This document shows, one piece after another, positions 32,527 through 41,424 of a stretch of DNA of 64,000 bases. This DNA is from Streptomyces sp. 8K308 (GTDB taxonomy: Bacteria > Actinomycetota > Actinomycetes > Streptomycetales > Streptomycetaceae), in contig NZ_SMKC01000006.1 of NCBI RefSeq assembly GCF_004348315.1, positions 1-64,000 of the forward strand, in the 5' to 3' direction. The position numbers and the translations under genes are program-made. Numbering within the stretch: the first letter of the stretch is position 1; the number at the start of each line of letters is the position of its first letter. The notes under the pieces were generated by a model. That model did no database searches. It saw only the letters and a program-made list of their open reading frames with translations, and had not been told where the DNA came from.

Positions 32527-33732
32527 TCACGCCCGCGGTAGCGGTAGCGGCAGCCGGGCGCTGACCCGGAAGCCGGCGGCCGCTTCGCGGTTGGCGGCGG
32601 TGAGCTCGCCGCCGAGCGCACGGGCCCGGGCGGCCATGCCGGAGATGCCGCTGCCCAGCGCGCCGGCATCGGGCGCACCGGCGCCGTCGTCGTCCACGCG
32701 CAGCCGCAACTCGCCCGGCGCGTAGTCGAGGTGCACCTCGGCCGTGGTGGCGCCCGCGTGCCGGGTGACGTTGGTCAGCGACTCCTGGACGATCCGGTAG
32801 GCGGCCAGCGATATCTGCGCCGGCACCACCGGCGGCTCGCCCTCCGTGGTGACCCGCACCCGCAGCCCACCCACCGAGGCGCGCTCGGCGAGCTCCGCGA
32901 TCCGCTCAAGACCCGCGGGCGCCGGCTCGGTCGGCGCGGCCTCGTCGACCTGCCGCAACACCCCGAGGGTGGCGCGCAGTTCGCGCAGCGCCTCCTTGCT
33001 GGCGTCCCGCACGAACTCCAGCGCCGTCACCAACTCGGCCGTCTCACCTGGGCGTTTGGCGCTACGGTGCAGGGCAGCCGCCGACTGCACGTTGATCAAC
33101 GAGATGTTGTGGCCCAACACGTCGTGCAGCTCGCGGGCGATCCGCAGCCGCTCCTCGGTCGCCGACTGGCGCGCCCGGCCGTCACGCTCCCGCTCGGCGG
33201 CCAGCATCCGCTGCTCCACCTCGTGCTGGTAGGCGGCGCGCACCCGCATGGAGTGCCCCAGCGCGATCAGGCTCACCACCCAGCCGCTGAGCATCACCAG
33301 CGCCACGTCGTCCACGTGCCGCACCCCGCCGTCCGCCAGCGTCTCGCCGTAGGCGACGCACAGCACGGCGATCCCGGCCAGCGTGACGGCGGCGGCCAGC
33401 TGGCCGGCCCTGGCCACGGTGTAGAGGGCGACGACCAGGGCGATCATCGGCGTGGCGCCGTCGGCGACGGACAGCGGGTAGTAGACGAAGCAGGCCAGCA
33501 GCGTGCCGGCGGCTACGGCCACCGGCCACCGGTGCCGCACCCCGAAGGCGACCCAGCAGGCGGCGCGCAGCGCGATGTCGCCGAGCAGCGCGAGCGGGGC
33601 CAGGTCCAGGTCCCGGAGGAACATCGCGCCGGTCTCCGCCAGCGCCACCAGGCCGAGCAGGACCATGAGGGTGTCCACCCGGAACCACGTCTCGGCCGCG
33701 CCAAAGGACCTGCGGGGGAATGTGAGGGCCAT
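32527..33732 (-). CDS. HisKA_3 sensor histidine kinase, orphaned
   Basis: 401 aa. Five or six hydrophobic helices, coiled segment YQHEVEQRMLAAERERDGRA, phospho-acceptor RIARELHDVLGHNISLINVQ, ATPase QESLTNVTRHAGA and GSGISGMAARARALGGELTA. Such kinases are nearly always followed by a LuxR-type regulator; here the downstream DNA holds only the FAH-like remnant and the MITE-like element. ATG at 33732. Confidence 0.88.
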   Translation of the reverse strand: MALTFPRRSFGAAETWFRVDTLMVLLGLVALAETGAMFLRDLDLAPLALLGDIALRAACWVAFGVRHRWPVAVAAGTLLACFVYYPLSVADGATPMIALVVALYTVARAGQLAAAVTLAGIAVLCVAYGETLADGGVRHVDDVALVMLSGWVVSLIALGHSMRVRAAYQHEVEQRMLAAERERDGRARQSATEERLRIARELHDVLGHNISLINVQSAAALHRSAKRPGETAELVTALEFVRDASKEALRELRATLGVLRQVDEAAPTEPAPAGLERIAELAERASVGGLRVRVTTEGEPPVVPAQISLAAYRIVQESLTNVTRHAGATTAEVHLDYAPGELRLRVDDDGAGAPDAGALGSGISGMAARARALGGELTAANREAAAGFRVSARLPLPLPRA

Positions 33733-33811
33733 GCCGGCCAGAGTACGTAGGCTTGGGCCAAGCAGCGCGGTTCCGCTCCCGCCTGCGGTTTCAAACCGAG
33801 GAGGCGTCCCC

Positions 33812-34228
33812 ATGACCGGCCCCGCACCGGAGAGCAACGAGCCCGCGCACGACCCCGAGGTGCTCCAGCTCGCCGCCAAGGTCTTCGACCTGGCCCGGCA
33901 GGGCGACACCGACACCGTCGCCGCCTACGTCGACGCGGGCGTGCCGGCGAATCTCAGCAACGACAGGGGCGACACGCTGCTGATGCTGGCCGCGTACCAC
34001 GGGCACGCGGACACGGTGCGGGCGCTGCTCGAACGCGGCGCCGACGCCACGCGGGTGAACGACCGCGGCCAGACGCCCATCGCGGGCGCCGTCTTCAAGG
34101 GCGCCATCGACGTCGTCCGCACCCTCCTGGACGCCGGCGCCGACCCAGCGGCCGGCCAACCCTCCGCCATCGACACGGCCCGCATGTTCGGCCGCACGGA
34201 GCTTCTGGCCCTCTTCGGAACGGAATAG
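33812..34228 (+). CDS. Ankyrin-repeat protein
   Basis: 138 aa. Three ankyrin units: RGDTLLMLAAYHGHADTVRA, RGQTPIAGAVFKGAIDVVRT, and a final SAIDTARMFGRTELLALF. Ribosome site GAGGAGG before ATG 33812. Ankyrin proteins of this size in streptomycetes often sit near catalase or stress genes; here it is alone and divergent from the kinase. A protein-interaction role is likely. Confidence 0.85.
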   Translation: MTGPAPESNEPAHDPEVLQLAAKVFDLARQGDTDTVAAYVDAGVPANLSNDRGDTLLMLAAYHGHADTVRALLERGADATRVNDRGQTPIAGAVFKGAIDVVRTLLDAGADPAAGQPSAIDTARMFGRTELLALFGTE

Positions 34229-34508
34229 CCTGCGGCCGGCCCGACCACACCGCGAAACGCCCACCGCCACGCGGCGAAGCGGAGACGCCGCGAAGCGGCA
34301 ACCCGACCACCGTACGGCCACCACGCCGCGCGGTGGCGCGGAACCGGGCGGCGCGAACCGCCAGCGGTCCCGTCCACGCCTGCCACCACGCAGGCGGGCC
34401 CAGCGGTGTGGCGCAGCCGGCCGCAGGCGGCCGCATCGGGCGAGCGTGCTGTCGGCCGAAGGTTGACAACCGCCGCGAGACGGCGCGCAGCGCCGTCGGC
34501 CGCGCCGC
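34229..34508. other. Intergenic region without a gene
   Basis: This 280-base gap between convergent genes is very GC-rich with short imperfect direct repeats (GCGGCGAAGCGG / GCCGCGAAGCGG near 34273-34306). I see no ORF with a ribosome site and no clear terminator. Confidence 0.3.
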
Positions 34509-35621
34509 TCAGGCGCCCCGCAGGCCGTAGAGGCGGCGCGCGTTCCCGCCGGCGATCAGCGCGGCGACGCGCGCCGCGTCGGCCGGCGCCCAGGAGCCGT
34601 CCTTGACCCAGCCGTCGAGGAGTTCGCCGAGCCCGGCGGTGAAGGCGCGGGAGCCCACCAGGTAGAGCTCGGGCAGCCCGTAGGCGTCGGTGGAGAACAG
34701 CAGCTTGCCGAACGGCGTCAGTTCGAGCGCCTCGGCGAGCACGGCCCGCGCCCGGGCGCCGGTGTGGCCGAGGGTGAGGCCGAGGTCCGCGTAGACGTGC
34801 GGGTGGACGGCGGCCAGGTATCCGGCGCCCCGGTGGTAGGGGTAGCAGTGCAGCAGCACCAGGCGGCAGCCGGTGGGGCGGACGGCCCGGATGAAGTCGG
34901 TGAGCAGCAGAGGGTCGGCGTCGGGCAGCCGCAGGTCGGGGTCACCGAAGCCGGTGTGGATCTGGAGCGGCAGCCCGCTCTCGGCCGCCGACCACAGCAG
35001 GTGGCGCAGCAGCACCGGGTCCGTGAGCCGGTCGCCGGTCCCGCGGTCGGCGAGCCAGCGGCCGGCGGCGGACCGGAGTTCGGCGGCGGACGGCGGGGCC
35101 GGGTCGAGGGCGAGGCCGTGCCGGTAGGCGGCGATGGACTTGAACGCGACGGCGGTGCGGGCCGCCTCGGCGACGGCCTCGGCGAGCCGGCCGGGGAACG
35201 CGGCGGCGTCCGGGCCCAGGTCGGCCACCGTCTCGGCGAGCGTCTCGAGCCGGACGACCTCGCGCGCGGGCGCGCCGGCGGCCTCGGCGAGCTCGGCCGG
35301 GGTGAGCAGGTCGCCTGGAAGCCCGGTGTCGACAAGGAGAGCAGTGAGGCCGGCGGCGCGCAGCAGCCGGCGGGTGACCTCCGGGGTGCCGAGCTCGCGG
35401 CGCCGCGAAAGGTAGTCGTCGGGTGGGCAGTTGGCCGGCAGGTCGAGGACGGGGGCGCACCAGCGGCGGACGGCGAAGCCGAGTTGGCTGTCGAAGTGGC
35501 TGGTACCGGGCGCGGGCGGCGCGTCGGACTCGGTCAGCAACGCGCCGAAGTGGGCGGTGTCGACGGGGCCTTGGCGCAACACGCCGTGGCAGTGCTGGTC
35601 GACGAGGTCCATGCTGCTCAT
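34509..35621 (-). CDS. Amidohydrolase_2-family protein (FluG N-domain-like)
   Basis: 370 aa. TIM-barrel metal enzyme: DQHCHGVL (HxH), LPLQIHTGFGDPDLRL (His on strand 5), LVLLHCYPYHRGAGYLA and FSTDAYGLPELY (Asp of strand 8). Fungal FluG fuses this domain to a glutamine synthetase-like domain; here the two are separate genes two bases apart. It probably hydrolyses an amide or decarboxylates the product of its neighbour's pathway. Confidence 0.82.
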   Translation of the reverse strand: MSSMDLVDQHCHGVLRQGPVDTAHFGALLTESDAPPAPGTSHFDSQLGFAVRRWCAPVLDLPANCPPDDYLSRRRELGTPEVTRRLLRAAGLTALLVDTGLPGDLLTPAELAEAAGAPAREVVRLETLAETVADLGPDAAAFPGRLAEAVAEAARTAVAFKSIAAYRHGLALDPAPPSAAELRSAAGRWLADRGTGDRLTDPVLLRHLLWSAAESGLPLQIHTGFGDPDLRLPDADPLLLTDFIRAVRPTGCRLVLLHCYPYHRGAGYLAAVHPHVYADLGLTLGHTGARARAVLAEALELTPFGKLLFSTDAYGLPELYLVGSRAFTAGLGELLDGWVKDGSWAPADAARVAALIAGGNARRLYGLRGA

Positions 35622-35623
35622 CA

Positions 35624-36967
35624 CTAGTACCGCTCCCTGGTGGCGGCGGCGATCTCCTCGGGGGTGGCGGTGGCGAACAGGGCGACCTCGCCCTGCCGGA
35701 CGGCGAGGATCGCGCCGTACAACTCCTCGCCGAGCGCGGTGCGCAGCACGGTGGCGGACTCCAGGTGGTCGAGGGCGGCCGGCAGCGACTCGGGCAGCCG
35801 GGGCGGCGGGGCGACGCGGCGTTCGGCCGGGTCGCCGGCGACGGGCTGCGGCAGGGTGAGCCCGTCGGCGACCCCGGCGAGACCGGCGGCGATGACGGCG
35901 CCGGTCACCAGGTACGGGTTGGCGGCGCCGTCGAAGCACTTGATCTCGGCATTGGCGGCGTCCTGGTCGTCGGGCGCGCCGGTGACGAAGCGGACGGCGG
36001 CCTCGCGGTTCTCCAGGCCCCAGCACTGGAAGGCGCCGGCCCAGACGGAGGGCCGCAGCCGCAGGTAGCTGGCGGGGCTCGGGGCGCCGATGGCGAGCAG
36101 CGCGGGCAGTTCGCGCAGCACGCCGGCGAGGAACGCCTCGCAGACCGCGCTCATGCCGAACGGGCCGTCGCCGTCGCGGCAGGCGTTCTTGCCGCCGCGC
36201 CACAGGCTGAGGTGCAGGTGGCGGCCGTTGCCGAGGCCCGCGGTGTCGACGACGGGGGCGAAGGAGGCGGCGAGGCCGTGCCGCTGGGAGACGGCGCGCA
36301 CGGTCTCCCGGACCAGCACGGCGTCGTCGGCGGCGGTGACGGGGGCGGCGGGTCTGGCGGAGATCTCGAACTGTCCCGGCGAGTACTCGGGGTGGAGCTG
36401 GAGCAGCGGCAGCCCCTGGGCGGCGAACGCCTCGGCGAGGTCCCGGAGGTAGTCGGAGCTCTCGACGAGCCGGCTCATGCCGTAGGCGGGCCCGGCGCCG
36501 CCCGCCGGCACCCGCGCGTCCCCGAGATCACCCGGACGTGTGACGACCCATTCGGTCTCGAAGCCCATCCGCAGTTCGAGACCGTGCTCGGCGAGCGCCC
36601 GCTCGGCCTGCCGGCGGACGAACCGGCGCTGGCAGGCCGCGTAGGGGGCGCGGGTCTGCTCGTAGCGGTCGGCGGGCGCCCAGGCCCAGCCGGGTTGGGC
36701 GGCGAGCACGGTGAGCCGGTCGAGGTCGGGGACGAGCCGCAGGTCGCCGTCGGGGCCGCCGATCCTGGGGCTGCTGGTGATGGAGTCGTCGACGAGGAAG
36801 ACGTCGAAGACGGGCGACATCCCGACGCCGCGCCGCACGGCTTCCGCGAGCCGGGACACGGGGACCGCCTTGACGCGGGTGAGCCCGGCGTTGTCGACCC
36901 AGGTGAGGGCGACGGCGCTGACCTTGGCGGCGTTGAGGCGCTGCATGAGCTGCTGTTCCGGCTCCAT
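35624..36967 (-). CDS. Glutamine synthetase-family ligase (gamma-glutamyl-amine type)
   Basis: 447 aa. MGFETEWVV (ExE metal site), QLHPEYSPGQFEISARPA, NGRHLHLSLWRGG and NAEIKCFDGAANPYLVTGAVIAAG are GS active-site blocks; the EIKCFD replaces ExR-type substrate strands of true GlnA. The type III-like length and the paired amidohydrolase point to a gamma-glutamyl-amine or anilide synthetase (like GlnA3/GlnA4 or FluG) used to detoxify or catabolise an amine. Biosynthetic GlnA is unlikely. RBS AAGG before ATG 36967. Confidence 0.85.
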   Translation of the reverse strand: MEPEQQLMQRLNAAKVSAVALTWVDNAGLTRVKAVPVSRLAEAVRRGVGMSPVFDVFLVDDSITSSPRIGGPDGDLRLVPDLDRLTVLAAQPGWAWAPADRYEQTRAPYAACQRRFVRRQAERALAEHGLELRMGFETEWVVTRPGDLGDARVPAGGAGPAYGMSRLVESSDYLRDLAEAFAAQGLPLLQLHPEYSPGQFEISARPAAPVTAADDAVLVRETVRAVSQRHGLAASFAPVVDTAGLGNGRHLHLSLWRGGKNACRDGDGPFGMSAVCEAFLAGVLRELPALLAIGAPSPASYLRLRPSVWAGAFQCWGLENREAAVRFVTGAPDDQDAANAEIKCFDGAANPYLVTGAVIAAGLAGVADGLTLPQPVAGDPAERRVAPPPRLPESLPAALDHLESATVLRTALGEELYGAILAVRQGEVALFATATPEEIAAATRERY

Positions 36968-37020
36968 GCGCGCACCTTGCCGTCGCGGGGGGCTTGGCGC
37001 AACCGGCCCGCCACGGCGTG

Positions 37021-37905
37021 TCACGGCACGGAGGGTCCCGAGAGGTAGGTGCCGTTCTCGTCGTGGGGCCAGGCGTTGGCGACGCAGCCGTCCAGGCCCC
37101 TGATCTGCTGCATCATCGCGGGGGCCGGCGCGCCGGGCTCCGGGCAACCCTCGTGGCCGTGGCCGAGGTAGTGGCCGACCTCGTGGTTGATGATCAGCGC
37201 CCGGTACTCCTCGACGGGGCCCGGGAACTGCGGCGAACCCTCCACCCAGCGGCGGAGGTTGACGACGACGGTCTGGGCGACGCTGCAGTTGACCTCGCCG
37301 CCGGTGTCGAGGCCGTACTGGCCGCAGATGTCGTCGACGGTCCCCGGGGTGGCGATCTGGACGACGAAGTCCGCCGGCCCCTCGCCGACCAGGTGGAAGC
37401 CGGTGTCGCCCTCGGCGGTCCAGCCGCGCGGGTCGGCGAGGATGTCCTGGACCTCGGTGGCGGCCTCGTCGGGGGCGATCTCGATGCCGTCCTCGACCTC
37501 GAGACGGTAGGTGAGGACGGTGTCGCCCCCGACCGGCTCGCCGCCACCCCGCGCGACGCGGAAGGTGCCGGGGCCGGTCTCGGGAACGGGTATCCGCTCC
37601 TCGTCGGTGGGCTCGGAGTCGGGTGCCGGCTCCGAGTCCTGCTCCTGCTCCTGCTCCTGCTCGGGCTCGGGCTCAGGCGGTGTGGGGTCGCCGGCGGCGG
37701 GGATCTCGGCGACCGGCGGCGGTTCGGCTTCCGGGCGCGTCTCGGCCAGCACGTCGTCCCGCATCACGATCCGCAGCGTCACCACCGCGACGGCGAGCAC
37801 GACGAGCAGCGCGGCGCCCCTGACGACGCGGGCCGCGCGGCCGGTGCGTCTGCGGCGTCGCGTGCGCCGTCTCGACGAATGGGCACGACGGGCTCGGGTG
37901 CCCAT
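37021..37905 (-). CDS. DUF3152 secreted/anchored protein with metzincin motif
   Basis: 294 aa. Arg-rich N-terminus, one membrane helix (GAALLVVLAVAVVTLRIVM), an acidic Pro/Glu/Gln linker containing EQEQEQEQ, then the DUF3152 domain. The domain carries HEVGHYLGHGH (HExxHxxGxxH) followed 15-16 residues later by Met-Met, a Met-turn. Four cysteines (DICGQ, VNCSV, GCPEP, GCVAN) could form disulfides outside the cell. The zinc ligands and Glu are intact, so protease activity is plausible. Confidence 0.82.
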   Translation of the reverse strand: MGTRARRAHSSRRRTRRRRRTGRAARVVRGAALLVVLAVAVVTLRIVMRDDVLAETRPEAEPPPVAEIPAAGDPTPPEPEPEQEQEQEQDSEPAPDSEPTDEERIPVPETGPGTFRVARGGGEPVGGDTVLTYRLEVEDGIEIAPDEAATEVQDILADPRGWTAEGDTGFHLVGEGPADFVVQIATPGTVDDICGQYGLDTGGEVNCSVAQTVVVNLRRWVEGSPQFPGPVEEYRALIINHEVGHYLGHGHEGCPEPGAPAPAMMQQIRGLDGCVANAWPHDENGTYLSGPSVP

Positions 37906-37965
37906 GGTGGTTCCTCTCCGTGGTGCTTGTGATGCTGTCGTGACCCCCGTGCGTCGGAGATCAGA

Positions 37966-38757
37966 TCATGACGCCATCGCCTGGGCCAACTCGGCACCCT
38001 CCAGTAGGAGTTCGCGCGCCTCCTGGCTCTCGGCCAGGGCCGCCAGGTCGGCGGAGTCCACCGGCACCGCGCTGCCCGTGCCCGCGTCGGCGGCCACCCC
38101 GATCGTGGCCACGACGCCACCGAAGGCGAAGCGCGCCCAGAGATCGAAGACCGTCCCACCCGCCGAGTTCTCGTTCACGGCGAGGGGGGTTCCGTCGGAG
38201 AGTCGCACCTCGGTGCAGCGGCCGGGGGCCGCGTTCTCGTCGCAGCGGCCGGCGTCGGGGTCGATGTCCGCGCGGGTGGCCGAGAAGGTGACCAGCGAGT
38301 CGACGCCGTTCTCGGCCGAGGCCCGGTAGCCGGCGATGTCGTAGTCGGTCGTCGAGACGGCGCCGAGTTCCTCGGGCAACTGCTCGCTCAGCATCGCGAC
38401 GACGCGGGCGCGGTAGTCGACGGCGCGCTCGTGGTAGTCCTCGGCGTCCTCGGTCGGGACCGGGGTGGCCAGGGTCGGGCCCACCGGCCCCGGCTCGGCC
38501 ACGGTGGACGTGGGCGGCTGGGCCCTCGCGTCGTCGTCCCGCGGCACGAAGCCGATGACCAGGACCGTGGCGAGCGTCGCCGCGGCGACGCCGCCGCCGG
38601 CCGTGGCCAGCCGGACCCTCGCCGCCCGGCGCCGCCGGCCCAGCGCGAGCGCCGCGGGCACCAGGTCGACGGGGGGCGCCAGGCCACCGACCGCCTGTTC
38701 CATCGCCCGCCTGAGCTCTGGCTCCTCGGCGTGGAAGTCGTGCACGGTCGTCCCCAT
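37966..38757 (-). CDS. Anti-sigma-like membrane protein
   Basis: 263 aa. Cytosolic N-terminus (ELRRAMEQAVGGLAPPVDLV), one membrane helix (LATAGGGVAAATLATVLVIG) after RRRRAARVR, then an extracytoplasmic domain with two cysteines (GRCDENAAPGRC). This layout follows SigE-family sigma genes in streptomycetes and is read as sensor/anti-sigma. ATG 38757 is 38 bases after the sigma gene stop, same strand. Confidence 0.7.
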   Translation of the reverse strand: MGTTVHDFHAEEPELRRAMEQAVGGLAPPVDLVPAALALGRRRRAARVRLATAGGGVAAATLATVLVIGFVPRDDDARAQPPTSTVAEPGPVGPTLATPVPTEDAEDYHERAVDYRARVVAMLSEQLPEELGAVSTTDYDIAGYRASAENGVDSLVTFSATRADIDPDAGRCDENAAPGRCTEVRLSDGTPLAVNENSAGGTVFDLWARFAFGGVVATIGVAADAGTGSAVPVDSADLAALAESQEARELLLEGAELAQAMAS

Positions 38758-38795
38758 TCGTTGTCTGTCCTGTTCGTGATGTTGCGCTGTTCGTC

Positions 38796-39329
38796 TCAGT
38801 GGTGCGGCTCGGCGCCGAGGCTCGCGTAGAAGTCGGCATAGGGCTCGGCGCGCAGCTCGGCGTCGTCGAGGCGGTCGCGCAGCAGCGCGAGGGAGCGGGA
38901 GCAGGTGCTTCTGACGGTGGACTGGCCGCACCGCATAAGGCCGGCCACGGTCGCCACGCTCAGGTCCTCCCAGTAGCGCAGGATGAGCATCGCCCGCGCC
39001 CTCGGCGGCAGTTCGCCGAGCGCGGCGAGCAGCGTCACGCGCAGCGCCGGGTCGCCGGGCGCGGTGGGGTTGTCCTGGACCGCGTGCGCGCGCCGGCTGA
39101 GCAGTCCCCTCCGCTGCTCGGCCAGGAACGTGCGGGTGAGCACCGCGCGCGCGTAGGCGTCGATGTTGTCCGCGCGCATCGCCCGCGGCCAGTAACGCAG
39201 CAGCCGTACCAGGGTGTTCTGGACGAGGTCCTGCGCCCCGTGGGTGTCGCCGCACAGCAGCACCGCCGTGCGGTAGAGCCGGCTCTGGCGGGCGCGCGCG
39301 TACTCCTCGAACTCCTGGTAGTAGCCCAT
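38796..39329 (-). CDS. SigE-family ECF sigma factor
   Basis: 177 aa. Region 2: ARARQSRLYRTAVLLCGDTH, AQDLVQNTLVRLLRYW. Region 4: LPPRARAMLILRYWEDLSVA, GLMRCGQSTVRSTCSRSLAL. RBS GGAGAG before ATG 39329. Two-gene operon with the anti-sigma-like protein. The usual -35 target (AAC type) cannot be assigned with confidence upstream of the operon. Confidence 0.9.
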   Translation of the reverse strand: MGYYQEFEEYARARQSRLYRTAVLLCGDTHGAQDLVQNTLVRLLRYWPRAMRADNIDAYARAVLTRTFLAEQRRGLLSRRAHAVQDNPTAPGDPALRVTLLAALGELPPRARAMLILRYWEDLSVATVAGLMRCGQSTVRSTCSRSLALLRDRLDDAELRAEPYADFYASLGAEPHH

Positions 39330-39431
39330 CCACTCTCCGTCTCGAAGCGCTGCGCCCTTCTCGCGCCTGTCACTCACTACTGAGTCGCCGAGGGCGGCAG
39401 AAGGCTGAGTAACGATCGCATAACGCACGGA

Positions 39432-39470
39432 CGCCCGCGCGCTCCCGGAGGTTTGGGGAGCACGCGGGCG
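39432..39470. terminator. Long GC hairpin
   Basis: 15-bp stem with one mismatch (39432-39446 with 39456-39470), 9-base loop. It lies between the sigma-factor gene start and the distant end of the DHA2 exporter, so it would terminate leftward transcription from the exporter. Confidence 0.55.
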
Positions 39471-39745
39471 CGACGTACGGCAACCGCCGTCGAGCGGGCG
39501 AGCGGCGGCCGGACATCGGGGGCGGCCCGCCACCGACCGACGGCCGAACCGCCGCCTCCGGCCACCGGCAGCGCGGACCGCGCGGTGCGGCCCGCACCGT
39601 CCGGCGCCCCCTCGAACCGGTAGGCCGGCAGTCCGATCGGGCCGGCCACCCATCAGACCAACAGGCCACGCCGACCCAGCCGGCCACCCTTCGAACCGGT
39701 AGGCCGGCAGGCCGATCCGGCAGGCCGATCCGGCAGGCCGTGACG
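39471..39745. repeat. Repeat-bearing intergenic region downstream of the exporter
   Basis: The string TCGAACCGGTAGGCCGGCAG occurs at 39612-39631 and again at 39691-39710. After the second copy a 13-base unit GCCGATCCGGCAG is repeated in tandem to about 39738. No ORF fits the region. The repeats are too short and irregular for CRISPR and look like replication slippage products. Confidence 0.6.
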
Positions 39746-41311
39746 TCAGACGCGCTCGACGACCGGCCTGTCCTCGTCGGACGGCCCGTCGCCCGGGCCG
39801 CCGCGCAGCGGGACCTCCTCGACGAACAGCGCCAGCGCGAACGCCGCCACCGCGATCAACCCGCCGACCAGGAAGGCGATACTGGTGCCGGAGGCCACCG
39901 CGTGCTCGTACGCCGCACGCACCTGGTCGGGCAGCGCGGCCAGGCTCGACGCGTCGAGCGCCGCCGACTCCTGGGTGGCTCCGCCGGCCGCCGCCCCGCT
40001 GGCGGCCATCTCGTCGTTCACCCGGGAGGTGAACAGCGCTCCCATGATGGCGACGCCGAACGAGCTGCCCACGGTGCGGAAGAGGGTGGAGGTGGAGGAG
40101 GCCACGCCCATGTCCTTGAGCTCCACGCTGTTCTGCGCGACCAGCATGGTGGTCTGCATCAGGAAGCCCATGCCGGCGCCGAGCACCGCCATGTAGAGAC
40201 CCGAGGCCAGCCGGCCGGTGTCGGTGTCCATGGTGGAGAGCAGCAGCAGGCCGAGCACCATCAGCGCGCCGCCGACGATGGGAAACATCCGGTAGCGGCC
40301 GGTCGCGGTGGTGGCGCGGCCGGCGACCATGGAGACCGCCATCATCGACAGCAGCATCGGGAGGAGCTGGAGCCCGGAGTTGGTGGCGGAGGCGCCCTGC
40401 ACGGCCTGCTGGAACAGCGGCAGGTAGAGCGTGGCGCCGAACATCACAAAGCCGACGAGGAAGCCGATCAGCGCCATCAGCGTGAAGTTGCGGCTGCGGA
40501 AGATGTGCAGCGGCATCACCGGCTCGGCGGCCCTGGTCTGGGACCAGACGAAGGCGACCAGCGCGAGCACGCCGAGCACGGTGAGGCCGACGATCTGGGC
40601 GGAGGCCCAGTGGTACTCGGTGCCACCCCAGGTGGTGACCAGCACGATCGAGGTGATGCCGACCACCAGCAGCGCGGCGCCCAGGTAGTCGATGCGGTGC
40701 GGGGAGCGCCGCTTGGGCAGGTGCAGCACCAGCGCCAGCATGACGAGGACGGCGCCGCCGAGCGGCAGGTTGATGTAGAAGGTCCAGCGCCAGCCGAGGT
40801 GGTCGGTGATCAGGCCGCCGAGCGAGGGGCCGCCGATCATCGCCAGCGCCATCACGCCGGCCATCATGCCCTGGTAGCGGCCGCGCTCCCGGGGCGGCAC
40901 CAGGTCGCCGATGATCGCCATCACGCCGACGAGCAGGCCGCCGGCGCCCAGGCCCTGGACGGCCCGGAAGGCGATCAGCTGGCCCATGTCCTGGGCGAGC
41001 CCGGAGAGCGCCGAGCCGACGAGGAAGATCACGATGGAGGTCAGGAAGGAGCCCTTCCTGCCGTACATGTCGCCGATCTTGCCCCAGATCGGCGTGGCGG
41101 CGGCCGTGGCCAGCGTGTAGGCCGTGACCACCCAGGACAGATGCTCGGTGCCGCCGAGTTCGCCCACGATGGTGGGCATGGCGGTGCCGATGATCATGTT
41201 GTCCAGCATCGCGAGCATGATCGCGATCACCAGGGCCAGGACGACCGGCGTCAGGTTGCGCTGCGCCGCCCCCTCGACCTGCCCCTGGTCTACGACCCGT
41301 TCCTGGGACAC
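39746..41311 (-). CDS. DHA2-family MFS multidrug exporter
   Basis: 521 aa, 14 helices. Motif A GKIGDMYGRKGSF, motif C GPSLGGLITDHLGWRWTFYIN, first helix ALVIAIMLAMLDNMIIGTAMP with the D/N pair typical of proton antiporters. GTG 41311 with GAGAGAGG. Divergent from a TetR gene, with two matching operators between. Exports hydrophobic drugs or an endogenous metabolite. Confidence 0.92.
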   Translation of the reverse strand: MSQERVVDQGQVEGAAQRNLTPVVLALVIAIMLAMLDNMIIGTAMPTIVGELGGTEHLSWVVTAYTLATAAATPIWGKIGDMYGRKGSFLTSIVIFLVGSALSGLAQDMGQLIAFRAVQGLGAGGLLVGVMAIIGDLVPPRERGRYQGMMAGVMALAMIGGPSLGGLITDHLGWRWTFYINLPLGGAVLVMLALVLHLPKRRSPHRIDYLGAALLVVGITSIVLVTTWGGTEYHWASAQIVGLTVLGVLALVAFVWSQTRAAEPVMPLHIFRSRNFTLMALIGFLVGFVMFGATLYLPLFQQAVQGASATNSGLQLLPMLLSMMAVSMVAGRATTATGRYRMFPIVGGALMVLGLLLLSTMDTDTGRLASGLYMAVLGAGMGFLMQTTMLVAQNSVELKDMGVASSTSTLFRTVGSSFGVAIMGALFTSRVNDEMAASGAAAGGATQESAALDASSLAALPDQVRAAYEHAVASGTSIAFLVGGLIAVAAFALALFVEEVPLRGGPGDGPSDEDRPVVERV

Positions 41312-41330
41312 GATGAGACACCTCTCTCAC

Positions 41331-41398
41331 TTACTTGCCGCCCGGCAAGTTGGGTACCCTGGAGACGCTAGAGCGGCTACTAGCCGGCCGTCAAGTAA
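41331..41398. promoter_or_regulatory. Pair of TetR operators in opposite orientation
   Basis: Operator 1 (41331-41352) contains ACTTGCCG-CC-CGGCAAGT, a perfect 8+8 palindrome. Operator 2 (41377-41398), read on the minus strand, matches the same TTACTTGnCGnCCGGCnAGT pattern. Centres are about 46 bases apart. One covers each of the divergent promoters. Confidence 0.75.
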
Positions 41399-41424
41399 GT
41401 AATGAGTAAAGTGGGAGCAGAACG

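Noticed and set aside
37640-37675. CTCCTG hexanucleotide tandem repeat.
   Set aside because: It is fully explained by the EQEQEQEQ linker of the DUF3152 protein, a normal low-complexity spacer.
39612-39740. Repeat pattern that might suggest a CRISPR array.
   Set aside because: There are only two copies of the long unit, the spacing is irregular, tandem 13-mers have no spacers, and no cas genes are near.
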